The notes under the pieces are model-generated. The model ran no database searches. It had not been told where the DNA came from and saw nothing but the letters and a program-made list of their open reading frames with translations. This document shows, in pieces, positions 1-12,868 of a stretch of DNA of 64,000 bases. The first letter of the stretch is position 1. Each line of letters starts with the position of its first letter. Made by a program: the position numbers and the translations under genes. This DNA comes from Glandiceps talaboti (taxonomy: Eukaryota > Hemichordata > Enteropneusta > Spengelidae). The stretch spans positions 16,026,771-16,090,770 of the forward strand of contig NC_135558.1 of NCBI RefSeq assembly GCF_964340395.1, read 5' to 3'.

Positions 1-1067
1 CAGGTACAAACACATGTACACTCACTAATACCCTCATACAATCACCCTCAAAAATACACACAACAATGGCAACCACACATACTCACCAATTTTCAGCACC
101 AGTAAAGTCAGAACAATAATGACACTGGCACTGTGATTTTCTTCTCAGGATATTTCAAAACCGTGTGAACTGAGCACATGTACTGAACTGTAGCGTCTAA
201 AACAGTGGCAGTAAATTACAAGAAATTGGCTTAAAAGTCCATGTAGCTTGTAGTGATCTGGCCTTACCCTTGTATGTTTTAACTGTCAATAAACAATGAC
301 AGTAAAATGTGTATGACAGGAAAATTGTTGACTGCTTGTTTTGTTATTATAATTACATAAGGCCTAAAAAAATAATTGTTGGTTCCAGGTACCCAGCCCC
401 ATCTAGTTTTTCACTGTCAACCCTAAACTTTTTTTTATGTATTCAAGAAAAAAAATAATGAAAATCGCAAAAATTATGACGTTTCAAGCGAAATAGTGGT
501 TGCGGAAACTGATATCAACTTAAAATGACAATATAAAACTATTCTTCCAATCTGTAATGGCTGTACATCTGATAGGAAGAAGTAAACAACACAGAGACCA
601 TTTGGAAAACAATGGAAAACCTGAACTAGACACTCACACATGAAAAAAATATATAATAAAATAAAATAAAAATCTACCTACCCTACCTATTCTAAAATTG
701 AGCGTAATCGGAACCACACAATTTTTTTTGTTATTAGGCCTTAACACAAGAAACAGTGAAAACAAATTTAACAGGAGTTGCCAAGCAAGGCCCATACATC
801 ACTTCCGCCTGAAATTGTTCCAATTTATCTTGTTTTAACATCCAACTTTTAATTAAACATAAAGTAAATTCACCTGGTAACCTTTCCCTTGAAAACAAAA
901 AAATTGATAGCTACTCATATTTTATTCAATGAAATTCAGACACCGATCATAAAATATGCATAGGTGATATTTCAATGAGCACAGCTCACTGCAAATCAAA
1001 TGAAGTGCACAGAAGACCTGACCTTTAACCTCTGACCTTTGTTCTTGTTGTTGTTGTTTTTTGTAAG
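1..1067 (+). other. MAPKAP1 intron (upstream), no exon seen
   Basis: AT-rich sequence before the first visible MAPKAP1 exon. It contains one inverted-repeat element (358-743) and a pyrimidine/TTG run leading to the acceptor at 1066-1067. No reading frame here resembles the SIN1 CRIM or RBD regions. Confidence 0.6.
358..743. mobile_element. MITE-like element, family A (TAAGGCCTA ends), copy 1
   Basis: The 386-bp element begins TAAGGCCTAAAAAAATAATT and ends with its imperfect reverse complement (about 28 bp, TAGGCCTTA). The interior is AT-rich and has no coding capacity. A second copy at 38084-38445 aligns along its whole length, including both ends. It looks like a non-autonomous DNA transposon. 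Target duplication is uncertain (TA or TTA). It sits in a MAPKAP1 intron. Confidence 0.8.
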
Positions 1068-1821
1068 GTATGCGGAATGATGTCATCCAGAATACCTCAG
1101 AAGGGGAGTTTGATTTGAGAAGTGCATCGTTTCTTGTAGGATATCAATATAAATCTTACAGAGTTTATATGTTACATAAATTTAAGACCAATACTGAAGT
1201 ACAGTTAGGTGAGCTTTTTTTCTTGTTTATTTTTTTTATCCTCAATACTTGATATTGTAGATGAAATCTGCTATTTCATTCACCCTTTTATGTACGTTCC
1301 TTCCCTCACTCCTACATCCGTACCTTTGTTTTGAGAGATTACTGTGAAAAGTTTTGTCACATATTCCTTGTCCAAGTAAAAATGTGCTGTATTGCTCCCC
1401 CTTCCCCCCCCCCCCCCCGAGTGGGAGACAGACCAACTGACTGGTTTGACAGACAGACAGATACTAGACAGATAGACAGACAGACAGACAAGACAGACAG
1501 ACACAGACAGACAGACAGACAGGACAGACAGACACAAGCACAGACAGACAGACAGACAGACACAGACAGACAGACAGACAGACAGACACAAGCACGGACA
1601 GACAGACAGACAGACAGCAAAAACAAGTAACTGGTTTACTAAGACAAACAGACTGACTGACTGACTGACTGACTGACTGACTGACTGGCTGACTGACTGA
1701 CTGACTGACTGACTGACTGACTGACCAACCAATGAATTTACTATGTGACACACTGACCAAGTGATTGGTTAATCAAATGACAGAGAGACAGGGAGACCAA
1801 GTCACTGGCTTACCTAGATAA

Positions 1822-1855
<34 letters not shown>

Positions 1856-4800
1856 TTATGAATTTACCACATGACAGACAGTGCATGCTGACTCATTTGT
1901 CAAAGGACAGACAGACAAACTGACATACCAACAGATAACTTTACATTTACAAGTGACTGGTGTATCAAATGACAGACAAACAGACAAACAACAGACAGAC
2001 AGACAGACAGACAGACAGACTATAAATGGGTTTACCAAAACAAACAGACAGAAAGGGCCAAACATCAGCAGCATTATTTTAGTGTCAGCTGATAATTTCT
2101 AGGTCAACTTTTTCATTCAGCCATCAACTAAAATATATCATAATATCCCAAAGTGTGAAGATACTGAGCTGATATGTTGTATATGATTCTCTCAAATATT
2201 AGCTTCATGACCATATTCCTGGCGGGGGAAAAAATTGAACACACATATCACTGTTAAACCCAATAATTGAACTGAAATATTATCAAAACAGATTATTACC
2301 AAAAATTAATTGTCAATAATCATAATTTTGTGCTTGCATCAATCTAATCCAGGTATATCAGGCGACAAGGTGGAGATCGATCCAGTGTCACAACAAAAAT
2401 CAACCAAATTCTGGAGTCGACAGAAAGCTGTGTCGTACGAAGTCGAGAACATTGCGTCATGCGATATTGTTGATGAACGACACACAGGTAAGATTTGACA
2501 GGAGATTTGGCACACAGATTTTAATGTTCAGAGATAATACAATCATTATATTACATCACTGTCATTGGCGAGACCTAGCAAAGGAGACATTTGAATTACA
2601 ACTTTTTCTCTGTTTTTTTTTCGCTATAACAAATCTGATAGTAATGAAAATTTCGACTCAAGGAGCTAAAAAAATCCTTAGAAGCAAATGCTAAATTTTT
2701 GTTGACATCTCATCCGCATCATCAGGGATATACTACAATGGTCATTGTCACGTGTCTGAGACTAATTTGGGGTTTACTTCCAAGAAACTTTTCGACTCCG
2801 CAAGTACAAATTGTCATTACTATGAACCTAAAATCCATGCGCATTCAGTCTGGCAACATATGTGATAGTTTACGGTTGTGTACAGAAACATTCTGGGTTT
2901 ATTTAAGATTCTTCGTGTACGAGCGTTCATTATGGGTGTATTGTTTTGTTAAAGTGGCTTCATGTATGGACGAGGATTGGGTATTTATTTTTATCATTTA
3001 TAAAACATTTTTATTATGGCTTCCTACTTGCAAAATCAGGGTGAAATAACATTCACCAAGTCCTTGTTTGTAACTCAATACATTGCAAAAAACTAAACAA
3101 TCTGTAATAAAAATAAAATGTTTGTTATTGTACGTACAATCACAAAGATTTTGCACATTTATTAATCTTTTCCAGTGTATTGAGTTACAAACACAGACTT
3201 GGTCATTATTGTTTCATATAGATTTTGCAAGAAGGAAGCCATGATAAAAATGTTTTTAGAAATTAAAAATCCAAAATAAATACCCAGTCATCATCAACAT
3301 GGCCACTTTAAGGGAACCCAGAAAAGTCATTGTCACCAAACTAAAAATTGGCAAATCGATCTTAGAAGAGGTCTGTCGCACAATGGAGCTAGGCATTATG
3401 GGACATAAAACAATGTTAGGAGCTTCATATCTCTTTGCAATAATGGCCACATAGGGACAGTAATTGTATGGTTCATACATATCTTCTGAAAAAATTCTGG
3501 AATTTCAAACCACTCATTGAGACAGTTTGAAAAATTTATGAAACTGTAGGCCATTATGTATGGCTGTTCCCGCTCATCAGAAGTCAAATGTAGTCTGTCA
3601 GCGTCATGTACGACAAAATATTACAAGAAAATTACACACCATTTATATATATTTGTCGTAATTACCAACCCAAATATAACCTGGTCATCCCTACTGTTGT
3701 AATAATTTGGATCATTCCTGTTGTTTTGTTAGCAATGGGTCATACCATTTTAGATACACGGGGCTAGCAGCATCTGAATCAATGAAGCGTGGCGTTCTAC
3801 TGCCATCAACAAAGTGCAACAGTATGAATCATTTTATATGACAACTTGACAATAATTCATGTCATATACGGAAAAATATGGCAGCAGACTCTATTCACAT
3901 TCATTAATTTGATTTGGCTCCAACTTAACGACATACTGTAATTTGATAACGACCGTCCAAAATATACCGCACCTTCTAACAAACAACTCGAGAGGTGTTC
4001 TGTCAACACCGACTACTTCCTACAAAACAATTGTTAATTCACTTTTACCATCATTTTGTAACCAGAGCTTTCACATCTCGCTCACGTCAAATAAATTCTG
4101 TAATTTCAATCAGGCAAAGTACACATGAAGTAGTATTTATATAAAATATTTCATTCTGTAAATACATTTATTGATGGTTATCTTTGCTAAAGGAAGTAAC
4201 CACTAAAACATTTCTGTGGATTTGAATTATTTTGGAGATCGTCGGCTAAAAGTAGGGCATCTGATGTTAACATATTTTACTAATATTTGCTCATTATACT
4301 TGTACTTAGGAGTGGTAGAAGTAATTATGATATTTTTGAGTTTATTTGTAGTCAAAATATTTGCATCAAATACATATACAAAAGTTTACAAATAAAACTG
4401 CTGAACCGTAATTTTTTCAGCCGGGCACATTTTTATCAAAATATCAGCCATGTGTCATTTATAAATTATGATTCTATTCATCAAATGTCAAAATATATAT
4501 TTGCAATCTGAGTGATAAATTGATGGACAATTTATCTTTAATTTTGTTCGTTTTGAAAAAAAAAACATGGCTGAGGGATATCATATGATGGAAACCGCTT
4601 TTTCCACATGCAATCAGTTAAACGCATATTTTCAAAAAAAAAATTTTAAAAAGCGAATAAAAAAATGCCAACGTTTTGAAAATATGTAGAGCCAAGACAG
4701 ACATGCTTCCTAAATTTTCAAAATTTTCACACAAAAAATGAAAAATATTTCAAAATTTTCAAAATTTTCAAAAATTTTCAGAATCAAAATTAATATCCTC

Positions 4801-6503
4801 CTTATGTATTTGAACTACATAATTTTTCTCATTCATGCCAGTATGAATTATGAATAATATTATCTCATTTGTGACTTAAAGATATGCATCAATCACTCAA
4901 GATACAAGATAAAGGGTGACACAATAATCATATTTGTAATATAGAACAAACTGATAAAAAGAAATATTTAAAAAAAATCCTGTTTTATTTCAGTAATATT
5001 ACATGAAATATTTCCATTATTATGTACTTCACAAGGTAATGGTTAGCCAGTTGAAATCTGATTTAGGAGAAATACGGCTCGATTTGTTTACTTTAAACTC
5101 TATTTTCCTTCGTTGTTCTGGGATTAATCGGTGTAGAAAGGAGACAATTACTCTTGGAACAACAAAATTGGTAAAAAGAAAAAAAAGTAATCAAGCCGTA
5201 TTCATCACATTAGATATTATTAATGAGACTTGAAGGTAATGGCTGTCATACGGGTTTAATTTGCTAATTTTGTTTCTGTACTAAATGCAGCTAATTTTTA
5301 CACAAATATTGGTTCAAAATCCATATATCATGTTTTATGTTGATTCTATATGAAATAATGGTATTCAGAAATGTTGGGTTTTTTTTAAGCAATTCATTCT
5401 TTTGCTTATATATTGATTATGATGATAATAATAGTAACATTTGTCAAACACCTTCCACAACGTACGTACAATTTAACGTCAACGAAAATTTTGGGCTATT
5501 TTCCATAATTTTCTAAGTTTTTGTAGCAATATTTGATGCTTACAGACAAGTTCACCAAACATCACCAAAACTGTGAATGTTACACATGTGTGTGAGACTA
5601 CATTATTGATAGATAAAAACAACACTTCAGACTTGACGACTCACTACAATTGAAAATAAAATATCAGTCATTGTCACATTTTACTTCGGTTGTATCAAAG
5701 TGTTACATTTATCATTTTTTTGTTTTCATTTGTAATGAGTCGGAACGTCTGGAGTGTTTTCCTTTGATCTATGCATAATATGGTTACTGTATCAAAAGAT
5801 AAGAAATATACGTCTGGTGTAGCTTGATGCCAGTGTCAAAACAAAAGTCATTTGCATATTAAAAAAAAGTGACTCTCACACTTTTGGTAGTGTCTGGGGA
5901 AATTGACCGTAACCAGAACCCGTAGTCAAAACAGAAGTCATTCACACAAAAAATTGATACATGTACTCACAATTTTTGGCAGTCTGGTGAGATTGGCTGT
6001 AATTTGGACCCAGAGTCTAAACAAAATTCACTCTCAGAAAAAAGTGACACTGCGACTGTTTCTGCAATGTCTCATAAAATTTATTGTAGTGACTCAAAAA
6101 ACAAATTCATTCTCGTAAAAAAAAGTAAAATTTTGTTGTTCATCCTGCAATGGTTTCTGTTGCTTCAAATTGAAGTCCACATGTATGATGACTATTTATT
6201 ATTCAATTGAAAAATTTCAATTCAGTGGAGCGTGAAAACTTGGCCAACCCATCCACTGAATTTAATTACGTCTGTCTCCAGCTCATGTTTACCCCGTCAT
6301 CACCATATTTCATTTCAGGCAGGTCCGTGTTCCGATTGACTTATTTCGTAGGAAACGATTTCAAGCATCACGACCTGGAAACGGACACAGCCACCGCTAA
6401 CGAGATCGTAACTAAAATCAATCATATCTTAGAACTTTGCACCAGTTCCATTCGGCGAGAATATACGTCGATGCGGGGAAGAAAAGGCAGCAGGAGACTC
6501 TGA
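1068..6503 (+). CDS. MAPKAP1: MAPKAP1 / SIN1 (mTORC2 subunit), C-terminal exons, 5' part off the window
   Basis: Three exons, 1068-1208, 2353-2487 and 6319-6503 (stop TGA 6501-6503), join in phase (phase 1 at both junctions) with GT-AG introns and give about 152 residues. The joined peptide reads [20 protein letters not shown], then [20 protein letters not shown], then [20 protein letters not shown] and [15 protein letters not shown]. This is the pleckstrin-homology domain at the end of SIN1, which in known family members binds phosphoinositides and directs mTORC2 (mTOR, Rictor, mLST8) to membranes to phosphorylate [14 protein letters not shown] and the TVNEIV-like helix are family hallmarks. 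The tail after the PH domain (RKGSRRL) is shorter than I recall for human. The CRIM and Ras-binding regions must lie left of position 1. The 1068 acceptor (ttttttgtaag) is the least certain boundary; AGs at 1090 and 1100 are alternatives. Confidence 0.92.
1429..2055. repeat. (GACA)n and (GACT)n microsatellite cluster in MAPKAP1 intron
   Basis: Alternating blocks of GACA repeats (about 1447-1617, 1821-1854 and 1985-2022) and GACT repeats (about 1651-1724), separated by degenerate sequence. A poly-C run lies just before at about 1406-1419. Open frames here are low-complexity artefacts. Confidence 0.95.
2949..3311. mobile_element. Foldback/MITE element, family B (TTAAAGTGG ends), copy 1
   Basis: The 363-bp inverted-repeat element starts TTAAAGTGG and ends CCACTTTAA. 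Its arms of roughly 150 bp share the motifs GGTATTTATTTT, ATGGCTTCCTACTTGCAAAA and TTTGTAACTCAATACATTG in opposite orientations. Related copies lie at 55077-55311 and 56459-56751, with one end at 40130-40170. The terminal TTAA could be a piggyBac-type target duplication (inference). It lies in the MAPKAP1 intron 2488-6318. Confidence 0.82.
5829..6125. repeat. About 90-bp tandem repeat, roughly 3 units, in last MAPKAP1 intron
   Basis: The motif GTCAAAACAAAAGTCATT and its variants recur near 5833, 5922, 6013 and 6089, followed each time by a run of A and a TGACTC/TGACAC-like motif. The block ends about 190 bp before the acceptor of the final exon. Confidence 0.65.
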
Positions 6504-6573
6504 CGCCCTTTGACCCAGTGATCTGTAAGTGAAGCTGGTCAAGGAAAGGTGCCTGAGGGAAATGATCTCTGGT

Positions 6574-6579
6574 AATAAA
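6574..6579 (+). terminator. Candidate MAPKAP1 polyadenylation signal
   Basis: AATAAA lies about 70 bp after the MAPKAP1 stop. A further AATAAA at 7966-7971 would give a longer 3' UTR. Motif only; there is no transcript evidence. Confidence 0.3.
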
Positions 6580-8415
6580 AAAACAAGGGAAATAATTACT
6601 TCCGTGGAAATGGAAATTGGCAATTTGAACCTGTCTCGTGAAGAGAAGAGAAAGGAAGACAAATTTACAAGCTTAATTGGGAACAATAGTATCAGGTAGA
6701 CGACAACCCAGGGAAAGGAATGTACAGACAGACAAACGAACAAAAACTACAATATTATTTTATTTTCAAGGTCTTGTTCAAGTTTAGATCTAAATCTGAG
6801 GTCAAAGGTGATTGAAGTTCAATGGTTGGCAGTCTGATGTCGACGTATCATGCTGTGTTTAGTTTGGGTTAGAGGAATTGAACGGCTGCAGCTAAATTTG
6901 TACAAATGGGGCTCGGAATCAAGCTCGACAAGTATTTTTTTGCAAAAAGTGATCAAATCTGAAGTTGATAGTGGAACAAGATAAAGAGAAATTCTGTTTT
7001 ATTCAACTGCTACAATCATTTTCTCTTATTTTTCTCCCCAAGCTCACCCCCCCTATATCTACCTGCTCACCCCCACATCTACATGCAGATTATGAATGTA
7101 CTGTAGAAGACAATAGAGACATACCAAGGTACTGATAAAATAGGGGTGTATTTTAGTCAAAGTGCATAGTACAACTCAGAATACTGACAAATTCAAACTA
7201 TATGTCTAACAGAAGTCAGAAAAAAAATTGATGGAGAAAATTAGAGAAACTTGTCTTGTTTTTTTTTAGGCTGACAGATTTTAATGCCATTATGTGATCT
7301 TTTCTGTTCAGAGATTTTGTCATCAAAAATTGCGAACAAAGTAGTGAAATCCCAAGATGGGTACAAATTTATTGCAGAAAGAGGAAGTATGAAGACAATC
7401 TCCAGGACAATGAATGTTGATAATATTGTTTTGTGTATATTAAGACATTGCAGTATATTACGCTGCACTTGTTCAAGTGTTTGTTTGAATTTTAGTGTTA
7501 GAGTTCTGAAGGACATCTGTTTGCAAGAGGAGCACATTGAGCTACTGCTAACAAACAAATAACAAACACACTGCAACACAATGTTTTTGTCCAACCCAGA
7601 GTTTACGTGCAGTGCGCTCTATTCTTTAATCTCTGTTTTGATTATAAAACACTGTAGTAAACTGTCTTTGTACCAGTTAGTCTGATATGAAATGTTACTT
7701 AAAAAATGGCTTGAATGAATCGGTTCATGGGCTGCTGTCAAATTCGTGCTTTTGGTTTATATGTGTGGGATGTGTTGTATGAAATGGGAATGAATGAAGG
7801 AAGGAAGGAAGTGAGGGAGGGAGGGATCAAGCACTGCAGTGAAAGTACTGCCTAGCCCTATATATATATATTTCTGGGATGTGTTGACTTGTCCACAAGA
7901 CAAATTGTCACGCTTGGCATCCCAGGAGATCCAGTGACACGACCTCCTGCGATATTTATTGCCACAATAAATAAGTGTATTGGACGTTACAACTCATTGC
8001 TCGGGGTGTTGTCACAGTATATCCACAGGTCTGACAGCAATGAGAGGAATACCAGGTAGGGGTGACTGTGTAATAGAAGTAATTGCACTGTAGAGACCGC
8101 CAATGTCATGATCAATCACGCAACGCCAACCTTTAGGGAAATCGCCCTTTGATAGACTCAGTGCTCATATGATGGGCTTGCACCGACCCTCTACTTTTTA
8201 GAAGCTACACATTTCTGGGAGCTACAGAAATTTGAATGTTAATTGGATGACTCTATTGTTTGCTGGGGGAAGGAAGGTCTTGTCCCAAGGGGATGGCATG
8301 CCAAGGCGAATATGTATTAATGGTTAGAGACAAACAAATTCTGGTTTGGCTTCCAGGCGGGTCATTTGTTGTTCAGATCAATTCAATATGGGGAGGGAGG
8401 GAGAGAGACAGAGAC

Positions 8416-8448
<33 letters not shown>

Positions 8449-9180
8449 GAGGCAGAGAGGGAAGTTGTAAATAGCAAAAGTGAGGAATGAATGTTATTCA
8501 AAGTACATGTACTGCTGTTATGGACACCCCTGTTTAATATACTAATGCCTTCAGATCAGTTGAACTCATCATAATTTACATACATGTAGTAGCTTTCTAA
8601 TATGCATATCTGATGAATTGTATGTCTGAAATATCAGAATTACCCCCACCCCCACACCCCCAGCCCCACATACTTTTCAATCACAGAAAGTAAACATGAT
8701 GTGGCAATTTGCCATATGGTATGATAAAGCCAAAGCAGAAACTTGAGCTGTTTTCTATTTTTCTTTTTTGCTGAAAAATACAGACTGCTTCTAGAGCAGT
8801 GGTGCGAGAGATCGTTTTGATGAATTTTGTTTGTATGATGTGATGGGAACAGAGTTATATAAATTGTACATAGTTGAGCCAATCTGAAAGTTTGGATGGC
8901 TGGCATTATTATTTCAACACCAACAAGAAGAAATTGAAAAACTGTTATCACAAACAACACTTACAAATACCACATAACTCACAGTGATATTTTTTTTTAC
9001 AGCAGAAATTTCATTTATGTGTCCAAAATTTTAGATTATTTACAGTATTATGATGTACCTCATTCTTGGTTGTATTGAAATGTGTTTCATTACTATGGCA
9101 ACAGTACATGAATTGGATGTACTTCAGTTTTTGAAAGATGAAATATACATGTACATACAAAACTGTATCACTTGTCATTG
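6580..9180. other. MAPKAP1 3' flank / intergenic, no gene seen
   Basis: Mixed AT-rich sequence without a recognisable gene. It holds short GGAA/GGGA runs near 7796-7830 and a GAGACAGACA microsatellite at about 8399-8462. The small open frames have no recognisable motif. Confidence 0.5.
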
Positions 9181-9189
9181 TGTCAGTGT

Positions 9190-9333
9190 ATGGATGGATA
9201 GATAGATGAATGGATGGATGGATATTTTTATGTATATGTGTATGTATTATGTATATGTATGTTTGCATGTGTGTGTGCAAATACCAGTATGTATGTATGT
9301 GTGTATGTATGTATGTATGTATACGTATGTGCC

Positions 9334-9365
<32 letters not shown>

Positions 9366-9404
9366 TGTGCATATATGAATGTAAGTTTGTCGGTATATCT
9401 ATAG

Positions 9405-9455
<51 letters not shown>
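9190..9455. repeat. (TGTA)n/(GT)n microsatellite
   Basis: GATG, GTAT and GT repeats, ending in an uninterrupted GT tract at about 9410-9452. Confidence 0.95.
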
Positions 9456-10301
9456 GTCCATAATCTGCATATGTGTATATAAGTCTTACAAGTGTCTACA
9501 TGTTTGAATACATGTTGGTGTGGATGTGTATTTGGGTAAGCTTGTCTGTATGTGTTATTGTATGTTTTGATATAACTAAGGGTATCTCTATAGTTGTGGT
9601 GTGGCTGTGCCTGTGTCTGTGTGTGGAAATGTGTGCCAGTTTGTGCAGGGTCATTGGTTGGTAATGTCAGAACTTTAAAATACTTTCAAAAACCCATGTT
9701 GATGTTAAATATTTCTTCACAGAGTCATACATACTTCAGAAAGACTGTAAACAAAATTCTTCGAACCATGAAAGTACAGGAATTTACGCGAGGGAAAAAA
9801 GTGATCAGTGGTGCACATATCCATACTAGTTTGTATGGGAACACACAGATAGCTCCGTGAACCATGACAACAGGCAATTGTACGTAAGACATACCAGGGC
9901 ACACATCATTTAACCGCTGTGGTATGTCCACCCTATGGACCGAAACTGTGACATACTGGCGTTGCAAAGGAACATCAAAATGACAGTCATTTCTGATATC
10001 AAATTGAAGTAGTGGATACTTTATTGGAAGATGAGATCATCTCATCTAAATTTGCCACTTGTCAACAAAGGAAAAATATAAATAGTTGTGTTGATAGACA
10101 CTAAATCATGTCGTGTGTACAATCACAGATTAGATTGTATTTCAGTGTCTATTTTGGTAATTTGCTTAGATGGATTGTTGATAATTCCTAACGATACTTT
10201 GGCTAAAAATGTACACAGAAATAGAAATGAATTTACACCAGTTCATCTTTATGAAAGGGAAAAAAATGTTTAGTGTCAGTGTCAATCAGGTTATCAGAAA
10301 C
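9456..10301. other. Intergenic, nothing recognised
   Basis: No coding signature, RNA gene or inverted repeat was seen. Short open frames on both strands lack similarity to any family I recognise. Confidence 0.4.
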
Positions 10302-10650
10302 ACAACTTTTCTTATTTGGTCAATTCTACAGCACATTGCAGGTGACTGTTCACTGGCTCTGTTTGAAACAATCACAGAAACCAATAAATAAAAACTGCAC
10401 ATTCTACACTTTTAAGAAAAACAACTTTTCTTATTTGGTCAATTCTACAGCGCATTGCAGGTGACTGTTCACTATCTATGTTTGAAACAATCACAGAAAC
10501 CAATAAATAAAAACTGCACATTCTACACTTTTAAGAAACACAACTTTTCGTATTTGGTCAATTCTACAGCGCATTGCAGGTGACTGTTCACTACCTATGT
10601 TTGAAACAATCACAGAAACCAATAAATAAAAAATGCACATTCTACACTTA
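10302..10650. repeat. 119-bp tandem repeat, about 2.9 units
   Basis: The landmark ACAACTTTTCTTATTTGGTC recurs at 10302, 10421 and 10540, giving a period of 119 bp with only a few differences between units. The unit contains the left arm of the family C element plus flanking DNA, so a terminal arm was amplified after insertion. Confidence 0.92.
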
Positions 10651-10913
10651 GATAGCAAGATCACAAATTCTTGTTACATTATGTCAAAATGAAATAAACC
10701 ATTTAAATGAACTGCAACTAGTCATAGACATGCAGGTGCCAATGTTTTCATGTCTGCATTTGATGTCTGCATGGTGGTGGCATGTATAGTTCATTTCATT
10801 CAGACAAAAATGTAGCAAGAAACTGTATTCATTCAATTTTGTAATCTTGAAGTTTAGCATGTGCCATTTCTTACTGGTTTCTATACTGTTGTATTAAACA
10901 GCATCAGTGAACC
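10302..10913. mobile_element. Family C inverted-repeat element with internally triplicated left arm
   Basis: The right part (10650-10913) matches the family C elements at 20504-20878, 49153-49473 and 54312-54667. Shared blocks are the 'TAGATAGCAAGATCACA' block, 'GATGTCTGCATGGTG' and the 'GTAGCAAGAAACTG' block. The left arm, TGTTTGAAACAATCACAGAA, is present three times as a 119-bp tandem array starting near 10302, 10421 and 10540. The right terminus holds the inverted match (TTTCTATACTGTTGTATTAA). It is a diverged copy. Confidence 0.65.
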
Positions 10914-11786
10914 GTAATCTGCAACATGCTGTTAAATTTCTAAAACTCATGGATGTGCAGAATTTAGCAGAATATTTTTCTACTTTATCAACAACAAAAA
11001 ATGACATTACAACTGAAAGGTCAGACTACTGAAATTTAACCTACCTAATGTAAATCATTATGCAATAAATTATCAAAACTGTATTAATTATTCAGGGTCT
11101 TAGACAACCACCTGTTGCACTATGAATTATATAAATAGAATCTCACAAAGTTTGACATTGTGAGAATGATAAAGTGGCTCTTGACTACTTTTTGAACGGT
11201 AAACATGACACTGGAGTGTAAAATAAACATTAAAAGTTGGCCAACTTTGAAATAACTGGGTTATCAAAAATAATTCTTGCAGTCATTTTTTTCTTCAAAA
11301 AACCCGACTTTGTTTGTTATTTCTCGGTTGTTTATCCATTTTTTTATGAGCAATAAACAGCTAAATGGAACAAGCTGCCTTCAGACGGCCTTGAGATAAA
11401 AAACCACAACGTTTGTGCTGGCCACTCATGTTGGACGAATTCCAGCGGCACCATGTCCACTTACGGTGTCCTTACGTGACCTTAAGATGACCTTTCAACT
11501 TTGACACCCTACAAATCCCCTGTTTTATGGTATTTCTTGTATGAGGTGATCAAATGATACGGCGTGAGTAGCAAACCTGTTGAACTACGAATGGTTTTAT
11601 GGTTAGTCACAGTCCTAGCCTACATTGTCATAATTATATAGGGGCGTAGTTCATATAACACAGACACCGCCATTAGTCACATTTTCATCATCATCATGAG
11701 AATTATTTTGTATTTGAAATTTAGAACCACATCATTGATTAGTCTTAATGATCAGTGTGTCTTACCTTTTTGTGCATAAAATAACA
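10914..11786. other. Intergenic, nothing recognised
   Basis: AT-rich DNA with a CpG-containing patch around 11385-11520. There is no convincing exon: no conserved motif and no paired splice sites around an open frame. Confidence 0.4.
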
Positions 11787-11999
11787 TTGATTGGTTGGTT
11801 GGTGGGTTGGTTGGTTGGTAGGTTGGTTGGTTGGTTGGTTGGTTGGTTGGTTGGTTGGTTCGTTGTTCGTTCGTTCGCTCCCTCGTTCGTTCGTTCATTG
11901 AGTGAGTGAGTGAGTGAGTGAGTGAGTGAGTGAGTGAGTGAGCGAGCGAGCGAGTGCGAGTGATTTGTTGGTTGGTTGGTTGGTTGGTTGGTTGGTTGG

Positions 12000-12065
<66 letters not shown>

Positions 12066-12090
12066 AATTAGTTTATTATTTATTTATTTA
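11787..12090. repeat. Compound tetranucleotide array: TTGG, TTCG, TGAG, TTGG, TGAT
   Basis: Five successive 4-bp repeat blocks run one after another: TTGG, then TTCG, then GAGT, then TTGG again, then GATT, ending in TTTA. Each block differs from its neighbour by one base per unit, suggesting stepwise mutation and expansion of one array. Confidence 0.95.
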
Positions 12091-12868
12091 TTGTCCGACT
12101 TGTTGGTCCACTCAATAATTCATAAGTCACTATAAATAATTGCCCGATTGATCCCCATACCAGTCCTGTTGCCGTTTTTGGCATCTGTATTAAATTTAAA
12201 CACTGACAGTAATTTGTTTTGGATTGTATATATTGAAGTAGGGAAATCTATGGCAATCCGAAACTTTGCTCTTCAAGTCCAGATAAATTTCTAGGTTCCA
12301 TGCCTTTAATAGTAGTTACAGAGTCTAATCACTATGTGTGTATGTTTCTCTGTGTGTCTTTATATCTTTCTGTACCTTTGTCTTCTCCCCCCCCCACCCC
12401 CATCAGACAACGACTATAGACAGCATACGAGGAGGGTCATCTGGAGATTTTTTGACTGCCCTCAGGTTTCCAAAATGTATAGTTTTCATGTTTTAATTTT
12501 AAACAACTTTTCAAATAAGTATAAGTTGTAACCACATTTGCCTACATTTCATGTTAGGCATGGTTGCAGAGCTAAATCATTACATGGCCAATATAACAAA
12601 AAAAACATAACTATGTCACCGTATGCCATGTCCCGGTATCATTAGTCATGAATGTGGGTTTCAGAAAGGGTCTCCTTTTTTCGTACAATTTATGGATACT
12701 GAGATCTGTGTCTAGCCTCCTCCGTACGATTTTCTGACGTCGCGCGGGGGGGGGGGGTCACTCAAACGTAGCCGATAAAAAAGGTATCAAAACCTTATCA
12801 ACAATCTCAAATTATAATTGAACTTCATTATTTTTCAGTTTTACATTAATTTCCTGTCAATGAAAGAC
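12091..12868. other. Intergenic, nothing recognised
   Basis: Contains a C-rich run at about 12388-12402 and a poly-G run at about 12746-12758. No gene signature. Confidence 0.4.

Noticed and set aside
2699-3049. 116-aa frame on plus
   Set aside because: It overlaps the left arm of a family B foldback element and has no recognisable motif.
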